Shown here piece by piece: positions 1 to 5,640 of a DNA stretch of 5,640 nucleotides. The stretch is from the NCBI GenBank assembly GCA_900756605.1, contig CAAEKX010000134.1, forward strand, positions 1 to 5,640, read 5' to 3'. The position numbers and the translations under genes are program-made. Below the pieces are notes generated by a model. It ran no database searches, was not told the origin of the DNA, and worked only from the letters and a program-made list of their open reading frames with translations. Each line of letters begins with the position of its first letter. Position 1 is the first letter of the stretch. The stretch comes from Coriobacteriia bacterium. GTDB lineage: Bacteria > Actinomycetota > Coriobacteriia > Coriobacteriales > QAMH01.

Positions 1-1
1 G

Positions 2-1963
2 AACAAGGATGTGACCGTCAGCCAGGAGATCATTCCGTATCTTCACACGAGCCAGTACGGCGCTCCCGTCGATCTCAAGATCGAACTGCTGACGCCGTCC
101 ACGGCAAGGAACGGTGAGACGCCGCTCCTCGTGTGGATCAACGGCGGTGGCTTCACCAGTTCCAATCCCGCGAGCAATTTCGAGACGCGTCTCACGCTCG
201 CCAAGTCTGGCTACGTGGTTGCGTCCGTGCAGCATCGCGTTGGTCCTAGCGTGACCTTCCCCGGACCGCTCCAGGACATCAAGGCGGGCATTCGCTTCCT
301 GAAGGCCAGCTCCAAGACCGAGCCGAACAAGTACAAGTTCGACCCGACCAAGGTTGCCGTTGCCGGCAATTCTTCTGGTGGCTACTGGTCTACGATGGTT
401 GGCGTCACGAGCAACCTGGATAAGATTCAGTATCCCAATAGTCGAACTGGCGAGATGCAGGACGTCGCACTCGATGTGGGCGCGAATCTCGACGAGTCCT
501 CTGCTGTCAACGCCGTCATCGACTTTTATGGTGTCTCTGACCTCACCATTATCGGTGCAGGTCTGGCTCAGGAACTGCAGGACAGCCATAAGTCCGCGGC
601 TACCACCGAGGCGCTTCTGCTCAACGGCGCGGGTGCTGGCGCGGCGAAGCCCGGCGTGTTCGACCCCTCGATGAACGACAAGGTCGCCGCTGCGAGCCCC
701 TTCAGCTACATCAACGCGAACACGGTGCCGTTCCTCATGTTCCATGGTACGGCCGACACGCTCGTGTCGCCGGTTGCCACCAAGATGCTCCAGAATCGCC
801 TTAACGACGCTGGCGTTCATACCGAGCGCTACGTTGTCGAGGGTGCGGGCCACGGTGGCAAGCAGTTCGAGCAGGGTGCCACGATTGAGCGTGCCGTTAA
901 CTTCCTGAACACCTATGGTACGACGGCTGTTACCACTGCCGTGCCGACTGTTGATTTGACCAAGGGCACCGAGGCTTACAAGGCCGAGGATCTTCCGACG
1001 CTTGCGGACGCTACGGCTGGCGGCGAGAATATCGCTACTGATCCCAATCACTGGACCATTAACGAGACTACCGAGATCGGTTACAAGGCAATCAGCGAGA
1101 AGGGCGTCTACAAGAACCTGCGTATGACCATCCTTCAGCCCTCCAAGGGCAGGGATGATGGTCCGCGACCGGTACTCTACATTGCCGCATGCGGCGGCTT
1201 CAGCTCTTCGAATGCAGATGCGATGAGGTATCTGCGTTATGCCGAGCGTGGCTACGTTGTTGCCGTTGCTGAGATTCGTGTCATCCCTGCGACGACCAAC
1301 CCTGGCCCCCTCCAGGATGCCAAGGCGGGTATCAGGTGGCTGCGTGCCCATGCGGATACGTACAACATCGATCCGGATTGCATCATCGCAACCGGCACCT
1401 CTGCAGGTGGCTATATGGCCTCCATGCTGGGCGTTTTGGGCAATACCACGAAGTTTGACGACAACATCCAGTTCGACGTTGGCGATAATCTCGAGTATAG
1501 CTCCGCGGTCCAGGGTGTCGTTGACATGTACGGCGTGTCCGACCTCACGCTCATCGGAGCCGGTACGGGTCTGATTGGCGATCACCAGTCCGAGGCCAAC
1601 ACCGAGGCCATGCTCATCAACGGCACGGCCTTCGGTCAGAACCCCGGCGGCTCGGTGTTCAGCAACCTTGACAAGACGGCCAAGTTCAGCCCGTTCACCT
1701 ATCTTGATGCGGATGATCCGTCCATCCTGAGCTTCCACGGCGTCAAGGATACGTTGGTGTCACCCATTTCGACCATGGAGCTCTACAAGCGCTCCAAGGA
1801 GCTGGGTGCCGATTCTGAGCGCTATGCGATTCATTCGACCGAGGTCAATGCTAAAGGCCAGACCGTCGAAGGTGCATCCCACGGTGGATGGCAGTTCAGC
1901 ACCAAGAAGGTCAACGATATTATCGATGCTTACATGGATGGTATTGTTGCCGCGAACAAGTAG
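2..1963 (+). CDS. Tandem two-domain alpha/beta hydrolase (esterase-like), 5' partial
   Basis: Serine hydrolase with two consecutive alpha/beta-hydrolase domains of the carboxylesterase/BD-FAE-like type. Numbered from the GTG at 11, domain 1 (about 5-305) has an NGGGF oxyanion loop at 44-48, GNSSGG with nucleophile S121, D249 in HGTAD and H281 in GAGHGG. Domain 2 (about 345-648) has ACGGF at 393-397, GTSAGG with S464, D580 in HGVKD and H624 in SHGGW. Both triads look intact. The halves share GPLQDxKAGIR, YGVSDLT and DTLVSP, so they arose by internal duplication; a linker of about 40 residues joins them. The frame stays open to the window edge, and the GTG at 11 has no properly spaced ribosome site, so the true start, and any signal peptide, lies upstream. 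No C-terminal membrane anchor or LPXTG is seen. The substrate is unknown: an ester of a small alcohol, sugar or plant phenolic is possible. The fold is sure; the substrate is not. It converges on glpK. Confidence 0.9.
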   Translation, partial: NKDVTVSQEIIPYLHTSQYGAPVDLKIELLTPSTARNGETPLLVWINGGGFTSSNPASNFETRLTLAKSGYVVASVQHRVGPSVTFPGPLQDIKAGIRFLKASSKTEPNKYKFDPTKVAVAGNSSGGYWSTMVGVTSNLDKIQYPNSRTGEMQDVALDVGANLDESSAVNAVIDFYGVSDLTIIGAGLAQELQDSHKSAATTEALLLNGAGAGAAKPGVFDPSMNDKVAAASPFSYINANTVPFLMFHGTADTLVSPVATKMLQNRLNDAGVHTERYVVEGAGHGGKQFEQGATIERAVNFLNTYGTTAVTTAVPTVDLTKGTEAYKAEDLPTLADATAGGENIATDPNHWTINETTEIGYKAISEKGVYKNLRMTILQPSKGRDDGPRPVLYIAACGGFSSSNADAMRYLRYAERGYVVAVAEIRVIPATTNPGPLQDAKAGIRWLRAHADTYNIDPDCIIATGTSAGGYMASMLGVLGNTTKFDDNIQFDVGDNLEYSSAVQGVVDMYGVSDLTLIGAGTGLIGDHQSEANTEAMLINGTAFGQNPGGSVFSNLDKTAKFSPFTYLDADDPSILSFHGVKDTLVSPISTMELYKRSKELGADSERYAIHSTEVNAKGQTVEGASHGGWQFSTKKVNDIIDAYMDGIVAANK

Positions 1964-1990
1964 CAGGTATTAGCTTCCTCCCCGAAGCGA

Positions 1991-2021
1991 GGGGCCGTGG
2001 CATAACGCCGCGGCCCCTTTT
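1991..2021 (+). terminator. Rho-independent terminator of the tandem hydrolase gene
   Basis: An 11-bp GC-rich stem (1991-2001 pairing with 2007-2017, including one G-U pair) closes a 5-nt loop, ATAAC, and is followed at once by TTTT at 2018-2021. It begins 27 bases after the hydrolase stop codon. On the minus strand the stem is not followed by a T-run, so it is unlikely to be an efficient intrinsic terminator for the convergent glpK operon. Confidence 0.9.
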
Positions 2022-2036
2022 GCATTGCCCTCCCAT

Positions 2037-2111
2037 TGTCATTTCGAGCGAGCGAAGCACTTTCCTGTCATTTCGACCGAAGGCGCGTAGCACCGTAGTG
2101 GAGAAATCTCC
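2037..2111. repeat. Interspersed intergenic repeat, head sequence present twice
   Basis: The 11-mer TGTCATTTCGA occurs at 2037-2047 and again at 2066-2076, 29 bases apart. The first copy is followed by GCGAGCGAAGC. The second continues through GGCGCGTAGC and ends in GTGGAGAAATCTCC. Small dyads are present: TTCG/CGAA in each head and GGAG/CTCC around AAAT at 2100-2111. This resembles the 'GTCATTTCGACC...GAGAAATCTC' class of non-coding repeats that I recall from intergenic regions of several gut bacteria; that recognition is from memory. It fills the gap between two convergent genes and ends 3 bases before the glpK stop codon. Function unknown: it could be a REP-like element, a fold at the 3' end of the glpK mRNA, or a relic of a small mobile repeat. 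Confidence 0.65.
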
Positions 2112-2114
2112 TCC

Positions 2115-3605
2115 TCAACACGTTCTTCTCACCGCTTCACGCCAGCCACGGAGGAGTTCGTTGGCATAGGCCGGCCGCATCTGCGGGTCGAAGACGCTGT
2201 CCGTCGTGCGCATGGCACGCAGCTCTTCGGTGCCATTCCAGAATCCATTGGTGAGTCCTGCCAGATATGCCGCACCGAGTGCCGTTGACTCGATGTTCAT
2301 GGGCCGGTGAATCTGCGTCTGCAAGATGTCGCTCTGGAACTGCATGAGGAAATCGTTTGCCGAAGCGCCGCCATCAACGTTGAGTTGCCTGATTTTGAGG
2401 CCTGCATCTGCCTGCATGGCGACGGCGAGGTCGTACACCTGGTATGCGAGTGCCTCGAGTGCCGCGCGTGCGATATGCGCACGTCCGGCTCCGCGCGTGA
2501 GCCCATAGATGGCGCCGCGCGCGTCGGGCTCCCAATGGGGAGCGCCGAGGCCCGTAAACGCGGGGACGATGTAGACACCGCCCGTATCGGGGATGCTCTC
2601 GGCGAGCTGCTGCGTCTCGGCAGGAGTCTGCGCGATGCCGAGCTCGTCGATGAGCCATTGGATGAGCGCGCCTGCCATGAAGACGCTGCCTTCGAGGGCG
2701 TATTCGGTGTGCGTCACGCTGGGAGCAGATGCCGCAATGGTCGTGACGAGGCCGTTTCTCGACGTGACGGGCGTGTCACCCGTATGCAGCAGCAGAAAGC
2801 AACCTGTGCCGTAGGTGTTCTTGGCCTGACCCGCTTCGAAGCAGCATTGCCCGAAGAGTGCCGCTTGCTGGTCACCCGCAACGCCGCATATGGGAATGCC
2901 GGCGGGGATGTTCGGGTAGTCGGTCTCGCCGAAGAAGCTCGCGCTCGGACGCACTTCGGGCATCATGCGCTCGGGAATGTCGAAAAGCTCGAGCAGGCTC
3001 TTGTCCCAGCACCCTTTGTGTATGTCGTAGAGCATGGTGCGACTCGCGTTGGTGACGTCGGTTGCGTGCACTTTGCGACCCGTGAGGTTCCAGATGAGCC
3101 AGCAGTCGACAGTGCCGAAGAGCAGCTGGCCCTCTTCGGCAAGCTCGCGTGCGCCTGGTACGTTGTCGAGAAGCCACTTGATCTTGCTCGCCGAGAAGTA
3201 TGCGTCTGGATGCAGGCCGGTGACGAGCTCGATTCTGTCGCATACGGCCAGGTCCGAGCAAAGGTCGGCAATGATGGGGGCAGTGCGACGGCATTGCCAC
3301 ACGATTGCGTTTGCGATGGGGCGGCCCGTCTCGCGGTCCCAAACGACCGTGGTCTCTCGCTGGTTGGTGATGCCGATGCTGTCGATGTCTTTTGCTTCCA
3401 GCGCATGGCATGTGATTAGGTCGGTCATCGAACCCAATTGCGAGAAGATGATTTCCTGGGGATTCTGCTCGACCCAGCCCGGCTGCGGGTATATCTGGGG
3501 AAACTTGCGCTGGATGGAATCGACCGAGCGGCCTTCGTGGTCGATGAGGACGGAACGCGAGGAGGTCGTGCCCTGGTCGAGCGCGATGACGTATTTTCCG
3601 GTCAT
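2115..3605 (-). CDS. glpK: Glycerol kinase GlpK (EC 2.7.1.30)
   Basis: Cytoplasmic FGGY-family kinase: ATP + glycerol gives sn-glycerol-3-phosphate, which traps glycerol for glycolysis or lipid synthesis. At 496 aa it matches the usual length (about 500). The phosphate-binding loop ALDQGTTSSR is at 8-17. The glycerol-contacting residues are conserved: R83 and E84 in TNQRETT, Y136, and catalytic D245 in GVAGDQQAALFG. The FGGY signatures follow, YGTGCF at 265-270 and GVYIVPAFTGLGAPHW further on, then DGGASANDFLMQFQSD near the C-terminus. The ATG overlaps the stop of the upstream lipase gene (ATGA). The upstream purine run GGGGG is only a weak ribosome site, so coupled translation is likely. The loop that in some Firmicutes enzymes carries the PTS-phosphorylated His reads DYPNI here, and the E. 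coli FBP-binding loop with its Arg is absent, so those two controls probably do not apply. No glpF or glpD is in view. Confidence 0.97.
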   Translation of the reverse strand: MTGKYVIALDQGTTSSRSVLIDHEGRSVDSIQRKFPQIYPQPGWVEQNPQEIIFSQLGSMTDLITCHALEAKDIDSIGITNQRETTVVWDRETGRPIANAIVWQCRRTAPIIADLCSDLAVCDRIELVTGLHPDAYFSASKIKWLLDNVPGARELAEEGQLLFGTVDCWLIWNLTGRKVHATDVTNASRTMLYDIHKGCWDKSLLELFDIPERMMPEVRPSASFFGETDYPNIPAGIPICGVAGDQQAALFGQCCFEAGQAKNTYGTGCFLLLHTGDTPVTSRNGLVTTIAASAPSVTHTEYALEGSVFMAGALIQWLIDELGIAQTPAETQQLAESIPDTGGVYIVPAFTGLGAPHWEPDARGAIYGLTRGAGRAHIARAALEALAYQVYDLAVAMQADAGLKIRQLNVDGGASANDFLMQFQSDILQTQIHRPMNIESTALGAAYLAGLTNGFWNGTEELRAMRTTDSVFDPQMRPAYANELLRGWREAVRRTC

Positions 3606-4564
3606 TTTCTGCCCCCATCCACATGCTTGTCAAGCCATGCGGCGACGTCATCATATACGCGCATGTGGTCGTCCTCGTTCAGGATCTCGTGGCGCATGCC
3701 CGCGTATATCTCGACCTCGACATCCCGCACGCCGGCTTTTTGCATCATGGCGGCAACTTTTCTGACGCCTTCGCCCATGGAGCCCACGGGATCTTCGGCG
3801 CCGGCGATGAAGAGCAGGGGGAGCCCGTGCGGCACGGCCTGTATGGTCGCGGGCGAACATGCTTCCCTGGTGAGCGCCGTGAGTGTCGCGTAGCCGCCGG
3901 CGGGGAACATGAAGCCGGATTTCTCATCGGCAAGGTAGCGATCGACGTTTTCCTGGCTGGCGGAGATCCAATCTGCCTCGGTGCGCGCATCATCGATGAC
4001 CTTGTTGAAGGCGCCGACGCCCATGTAATCCAGCAGCTTGCTCTTGTAGTTCTTGCCACGGATGGCGGACATGGCACGCGCGAGCGCATTTCCCGCCTTC
4101 GATACGATGGGAGCAATGTAGCCCGTGCCGCAGAGTATGGCACCGGCCAGGCCCTCGCCATGGCGTGCGATGTAATCGCGCATGATGTAGCTCCCCATCG
4201 AATGTCCGAAGACGAAGTAGGGAAGCCCCGCTGGGGTGCGTGCCAGCATGAGCGAGCGCATGCGATGCACATCTTCGATAAGATGATTCGCGCCGTTGCG
4301 GGGGTCGAAGCCACCCCAAGGCACATTGCCCGAGACGCTGTCGCCATGGGCGAGGTGATCATAGCCGCCGATGATGAAGCCCTTGCTTGCCAGGAAGCGC
4401 GCGAAGTCATCGTAGCGCCCGATGTGCTCGGCCATGCCATGGGCGATTTGCACGATGCCGCGCGGTTTCGCGCAGCTTTCATCGCGCCAGATGTAGCCGC
4501 GTATGGTTGTTTCGGTATCGGTGCTTGCAAACGAGATGGGCTCTTGCATGATGCTGTCAGTCAT
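3602..4564 (-). CDS. Monoacylglycerol lipase / lysophospholipase-like alpha/beta hydrolase
   Basis: Serine hydrolase of the PldB/monoglyceride lipase group (Hydrolase_4, serine aminopeptidase S33-like), 320 aa. Motifs: HGMAEHIGRY at 42-51 (oxyanion region, the hallmark of this group), DHLAHGDS at 69-76, GHSMGS at 120-125 with nucleophile S122, D258 in GAEDPVG, and H292 in GMRHEIL. No signal peptide or membrane segment is seen, so it should act in the cytoplasm. I chose the ATG at 4564 because GAGGAGG ends four bases before it. The frame remains open to 4744, but that extension would run over the divergent promoter and the start of the flippase gene and has no family resemblance. Its last codon overlaps the glpK ATG. 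With glpK next, a glycerol-releasing role on monoacylglycerol or a lysolipid is the best guess; a general esterase is the alternative. Confidence 0.92.
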   Translation of the reverse strand: MTDSIMQEPISFASTDTETTIRGYIWRDESCAKPRGIVQIAHGMAEHIGRYDDFARFLASKGFIIGGYDHLAHGDSVSGNVPWGGFDPRNGANHLIEDVHRMRSLMLARTPAGLPYFVFGHSMGSYIMRDYIARHGEGLAGAILCGTGYIAPIVSKAGNALARAMSAIRGKNYKSKLLDYMGVGAFNKVIDDARTEADWISASQENVDRYLADEKSGFMFPAGGYATLTALTREACSPATIQAVPHGLPLLFIAGAEDPVGSMGEGVRKVAAMMQKAGVRDVEVEIYAGMRHEILNEDDHMRVYDDVAAWLDKHVDGGRK

Positions 4565-4568
4565 GGTG

Positions 4569-4575
4569 CCTCCTC
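4569..4575 (-). promoter_or_regulatory. Ribosome binding site of the lipase gene
   Basis: On the minus strand GAGGAGG lies four bases before the ATG at 4564. It is a near-ideal Shine-Dalgarno sequence, and it rules out the longer open frame reaching 4744. The divergent flippase gene has no comparable site. Confidence 0.85.
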
Positions 4576-4577
4576 GG

Positions 4578-4613
4578 GTGACGTTCGATGTGTGCAATAT
4601 TATAATCGCGCTA
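4578..4613 (+). promoter_or_regulatory. Promoter of the flippase gene, predicted leaderless
   Basis: GTGACG at 4578-4583 (4 of 6 matches to TTGACA) is followed by a 17-base spacer and a perfect TATAAT at 4601-4606. The standard distance places the transcription start at 4613, exactly the A of the flippase ATG. There is no Shine-Dalgarno sequence between the -10 box and the ATG. Leaderless mRNAs are common in Actinomycetota, which fits. The start point is inferred from spacing, not measured. Confidence 0.7.
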
Positions 4614-4627
4614 TGGAACGAAGACCC
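4592..4627 (-). promoter_or_regulatory. Promoter of the lipase-glpK operon, sharing its -10 with the flippase promoter
   Basis: ATTATAAT at 4599-4606 is its own reverse complement, so the minus strand also reads TATAAT (4604 to 4599). The start would be near 4592, giving a leader of about 28 bases that contains GAGGAGG. The -35 region at 17 bases (GGGTCT, 4627 to 4622) is poor, so this direction may be weaker or need an activator. Both polymerases would compete for the same eight bases. Confidence 0.55.
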
Positions 4628-5640
4628 CACAAAGCACGCAAGCAAGGTGCGATTGCACGACTGGTGAACCACTGGATTGACCGCCTCGTCGGTGCGGTGA
4701 CGCAACGCTCGCTTACGAACCAGGAAGAGCAGTACTCTCCCCATCAGACCACGCGTGACTTCATCTTCAACAGCGTCGGCATCGGTGTCTGGGGTGTCGT
4801 GTTTCCGCTGCTCACCATTGTCATCACGCAGCTTGTCGGCGCCGATCAGGCTGGCATCTTCTCACTTGCCTTTGTGACCGGCACCCTGCTTATGATCATC
4901 GGCAATTACGGCGTGCGTACCTATCAGGTGTCGGATATCGACGAGGATCATTCCTTCGCGGACTATCAAATTAACCGCATACTCACCTGTATTCTTATGG
5001 TAATCGTGGGCTATGTGTATTGCTGCATCCGCGGTTATGAGTCCGACATGTTCGTCATCAGCATGGGCGTGTACCTGTACCGCATGATTGACGCGCTCGC
5101 CGATGTCTACGAAGGGCGCTTGCAGCAAGTCGACAAGATGTATCTCGCGGGCATCTCGCAGGCCTTCCGAAGCGCCGTCGTGCTCATCGTGTTCAGCGTC
5201 GTGCTCTTCATCACGCGCAACCTTGGCTTCTCGTGCATCATCATGGCGATTGTCGCTGCGGCAAGCTTGCTTGTGCTCACGGTACCGCTTGCCTATATGG
5301 AGACGCCCAAGTCGCGCCGCTGGAACATGAAGGGCGTCATCAACCTCTTCAAGCGTTGCTTTCCCGTCTTCGTCGCGTTGTTCCTCTACTGCCTCATCGA
5401 CAACATGCCGAAGTTCGTGATGGAAGGCGTGCTCAGCTACGACAACCAGCTGTACTTCAACGTGCTCTACTTTCCTGCGCAGGGCATCTTGCTCACGGCA
5501 AGTCTGCTCTACAAGCCGCTGCTGTTGCGTTTGGCCGCAGCCTGGGAGAATCCCGACGAGCGTCGTACGTTCAATATCATCATGATGGCGGTGTTCGGCG
5601 CGATTATCGCCATCACCGTCTTCAACCTCATCATCATGAA
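4613..5640 (+). CDS. Polysaccharide/lipopolysaccharide flippase-like membrane protein (MOP superfamily), 3' partial
   Basis: Multi-pass membrane protein of the MOP (Wzx/oligosaccharide flippase) type, thought to move lipid-linked glycans across the cytoplasmic membrane. 342 codons are in view and the frame is open at the window end. After a basic, hydrophilic N-terminus of about 50 residues (MERRPHKARKQ...), the first membrane helix spans about 52-75. Further hydrophobic segments lie at about 82-100, 121-140, 145-160, 187-205, 208-228 and 250-268, with more near the window end. Motifs I associate with this subgroup are QLVGADQAGIFSLAF (73-87), IGNYGVRTYQVSD (96-108) and a later YRMIDALADVYEG. 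The ATG at 4613 is preferred because it coincides with the predicted transcription start; a GTG at 4592 in frame would lie upstream of that point. Family membership is recognised by eye; the exact substrate is unknown. It is divergent from the lipase-glpK pair, with no obvious shared pathway. Confidence 0.85.
   Translation, partial: MERRPHKARKQGAIARLVNHWIDRLVGAVTQRSLTNQEEQYSPHQTTRDFIFNSVGIGVWGVVFPLLTIVITQLVGADQAGIFSLAFVTGTLLMIIGNYGVRTYQVSDIDEDHSFADYQINRILTCILMVIVGYVYCCIRGYESDMFVISMGVYLYRMIDALADVYEGRLQQVDKMYLAGISQAFRSAVVLIVFSVVLFITRNLGFSCIIMAIVAAASLLVLTVPLAYMETPKSRRWNMKGVINLFKRCFPVFVALFLYCLIDNMPKFVMEGVLSYDNQLYFNVLYFPAQGILLTASLLYKPLLLRLAAAWENPDERRTFNIIMMAVFGAIIAITVFNLIIM

Noticed and set aside
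1991..2021. Bidirectional terminator serving both convergent operons
   Set aside because: The stem is symmetric, but only the plus strand has a T-run after it, so an intrinsic terminator for the glpK strand is not supported.
2037..2111. Possible CRISPR remnant, because an 11-mer recurs with a gap
   Set aside because: There are only two copies, the repeat is too short, the gap is only 18 bases, the second copy has a long distinct tail, and no cas gene is present.
1888..2169. 93-codon plus-strand frame across the hydrolase end, terminator and repeat
   Set aside because: It overlaps the hydrolase in another frame, passes through the terminator hairpin and the repeat, and ends inside glpK. It has no ribosome site or recognisable protein feature.
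2307..3419. 370-codon open frame on the plus strand, opposite glpK
   Set aside because: It lies wholly antisense to a clearly conserved glpK. Its translation resembles no family I know, and such long antisense frames are expected in GC-rich genes.
4565..4744. Upstream extension of the lipase to a 380-residue protein
   Set aside because: The extra 60 residues would read through the divergent promoter and the start of the flippase gene. The ATG at 4564 has a strong ribosome site and matches the family's N-terminus.
4862..5128. 88-codon minus-strand frame inside the flippase gene
   Set aside because: It is antisense to a membrane protein with clear family motifs, and its own translation shows no recognisable domain.

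Overview
This GC-rich, gene-dense window holds four protein-coding genes and two short intergenic regions. The codon usage, the style of the flippase and of the tandem esterase, and the interspersed 'GTCATTTCGA...GAGAAATCTC' repeat suggest a gut-type Coriobacteriia (Actinomycetota). That placement is recalled from family resemblance, not tested. No RNA gene, transposase, integrase or CRISPR array was seen.

Left part (1-2114): a plus-strand gene, cut by the left window edge, encodes a protein with two complete alpha/beta-hydrolase domains in tandem. Each domain has its own GxSxG serine, Asp and His. It ends at 1963 and is followed by a strong intrinsic terminator (1991-2021). Between that and the convergent glpK stop lies a non-coding interspersed repeat with two copies of its head sequence (2037-2111).

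Middle (2115-4564, minus strand): a two-gene operon. The first gene encodes a 320-aa monoacylglycerol-lipase/lysophospholipase-like serine hydrolase. The second encodes glycerol kinase (GlpK). The lipase stop and the glpK start share the four bases ATGA, so the two are very probably co-transcribed and translationally coupled. The simplest reading is a scavenging pair: the lipase frees glycerol from a monoacylglycerol or lysolipid, and GlpK traps it as glycerol-3-phosphate.

Right part (4565-5640): a 48-bp divergent intergenic region contains a palindromic ATTATAAT, which gives a perfect TATAAT -10 box on both strands. On the plus strand the predicted transcription start falls on the A of the ATG of a polysaccharide flippase (MOP/Wzx-like), so that mRNA would be leaderless. 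On the minus strand the transcript gets a short leader with a good GGAGG site before the lipase. The flippase gene runs off the right edge.

The most notable points are the bidirectional, half-leaderless promoter, the lipase-glpK coupling, the two-triad hydrolase with divergent oxyanion loops, and the absence from GlpK of the known allosteric and PTS regulatory residues. There is no clear sign of a wholly new defence or mobile system.
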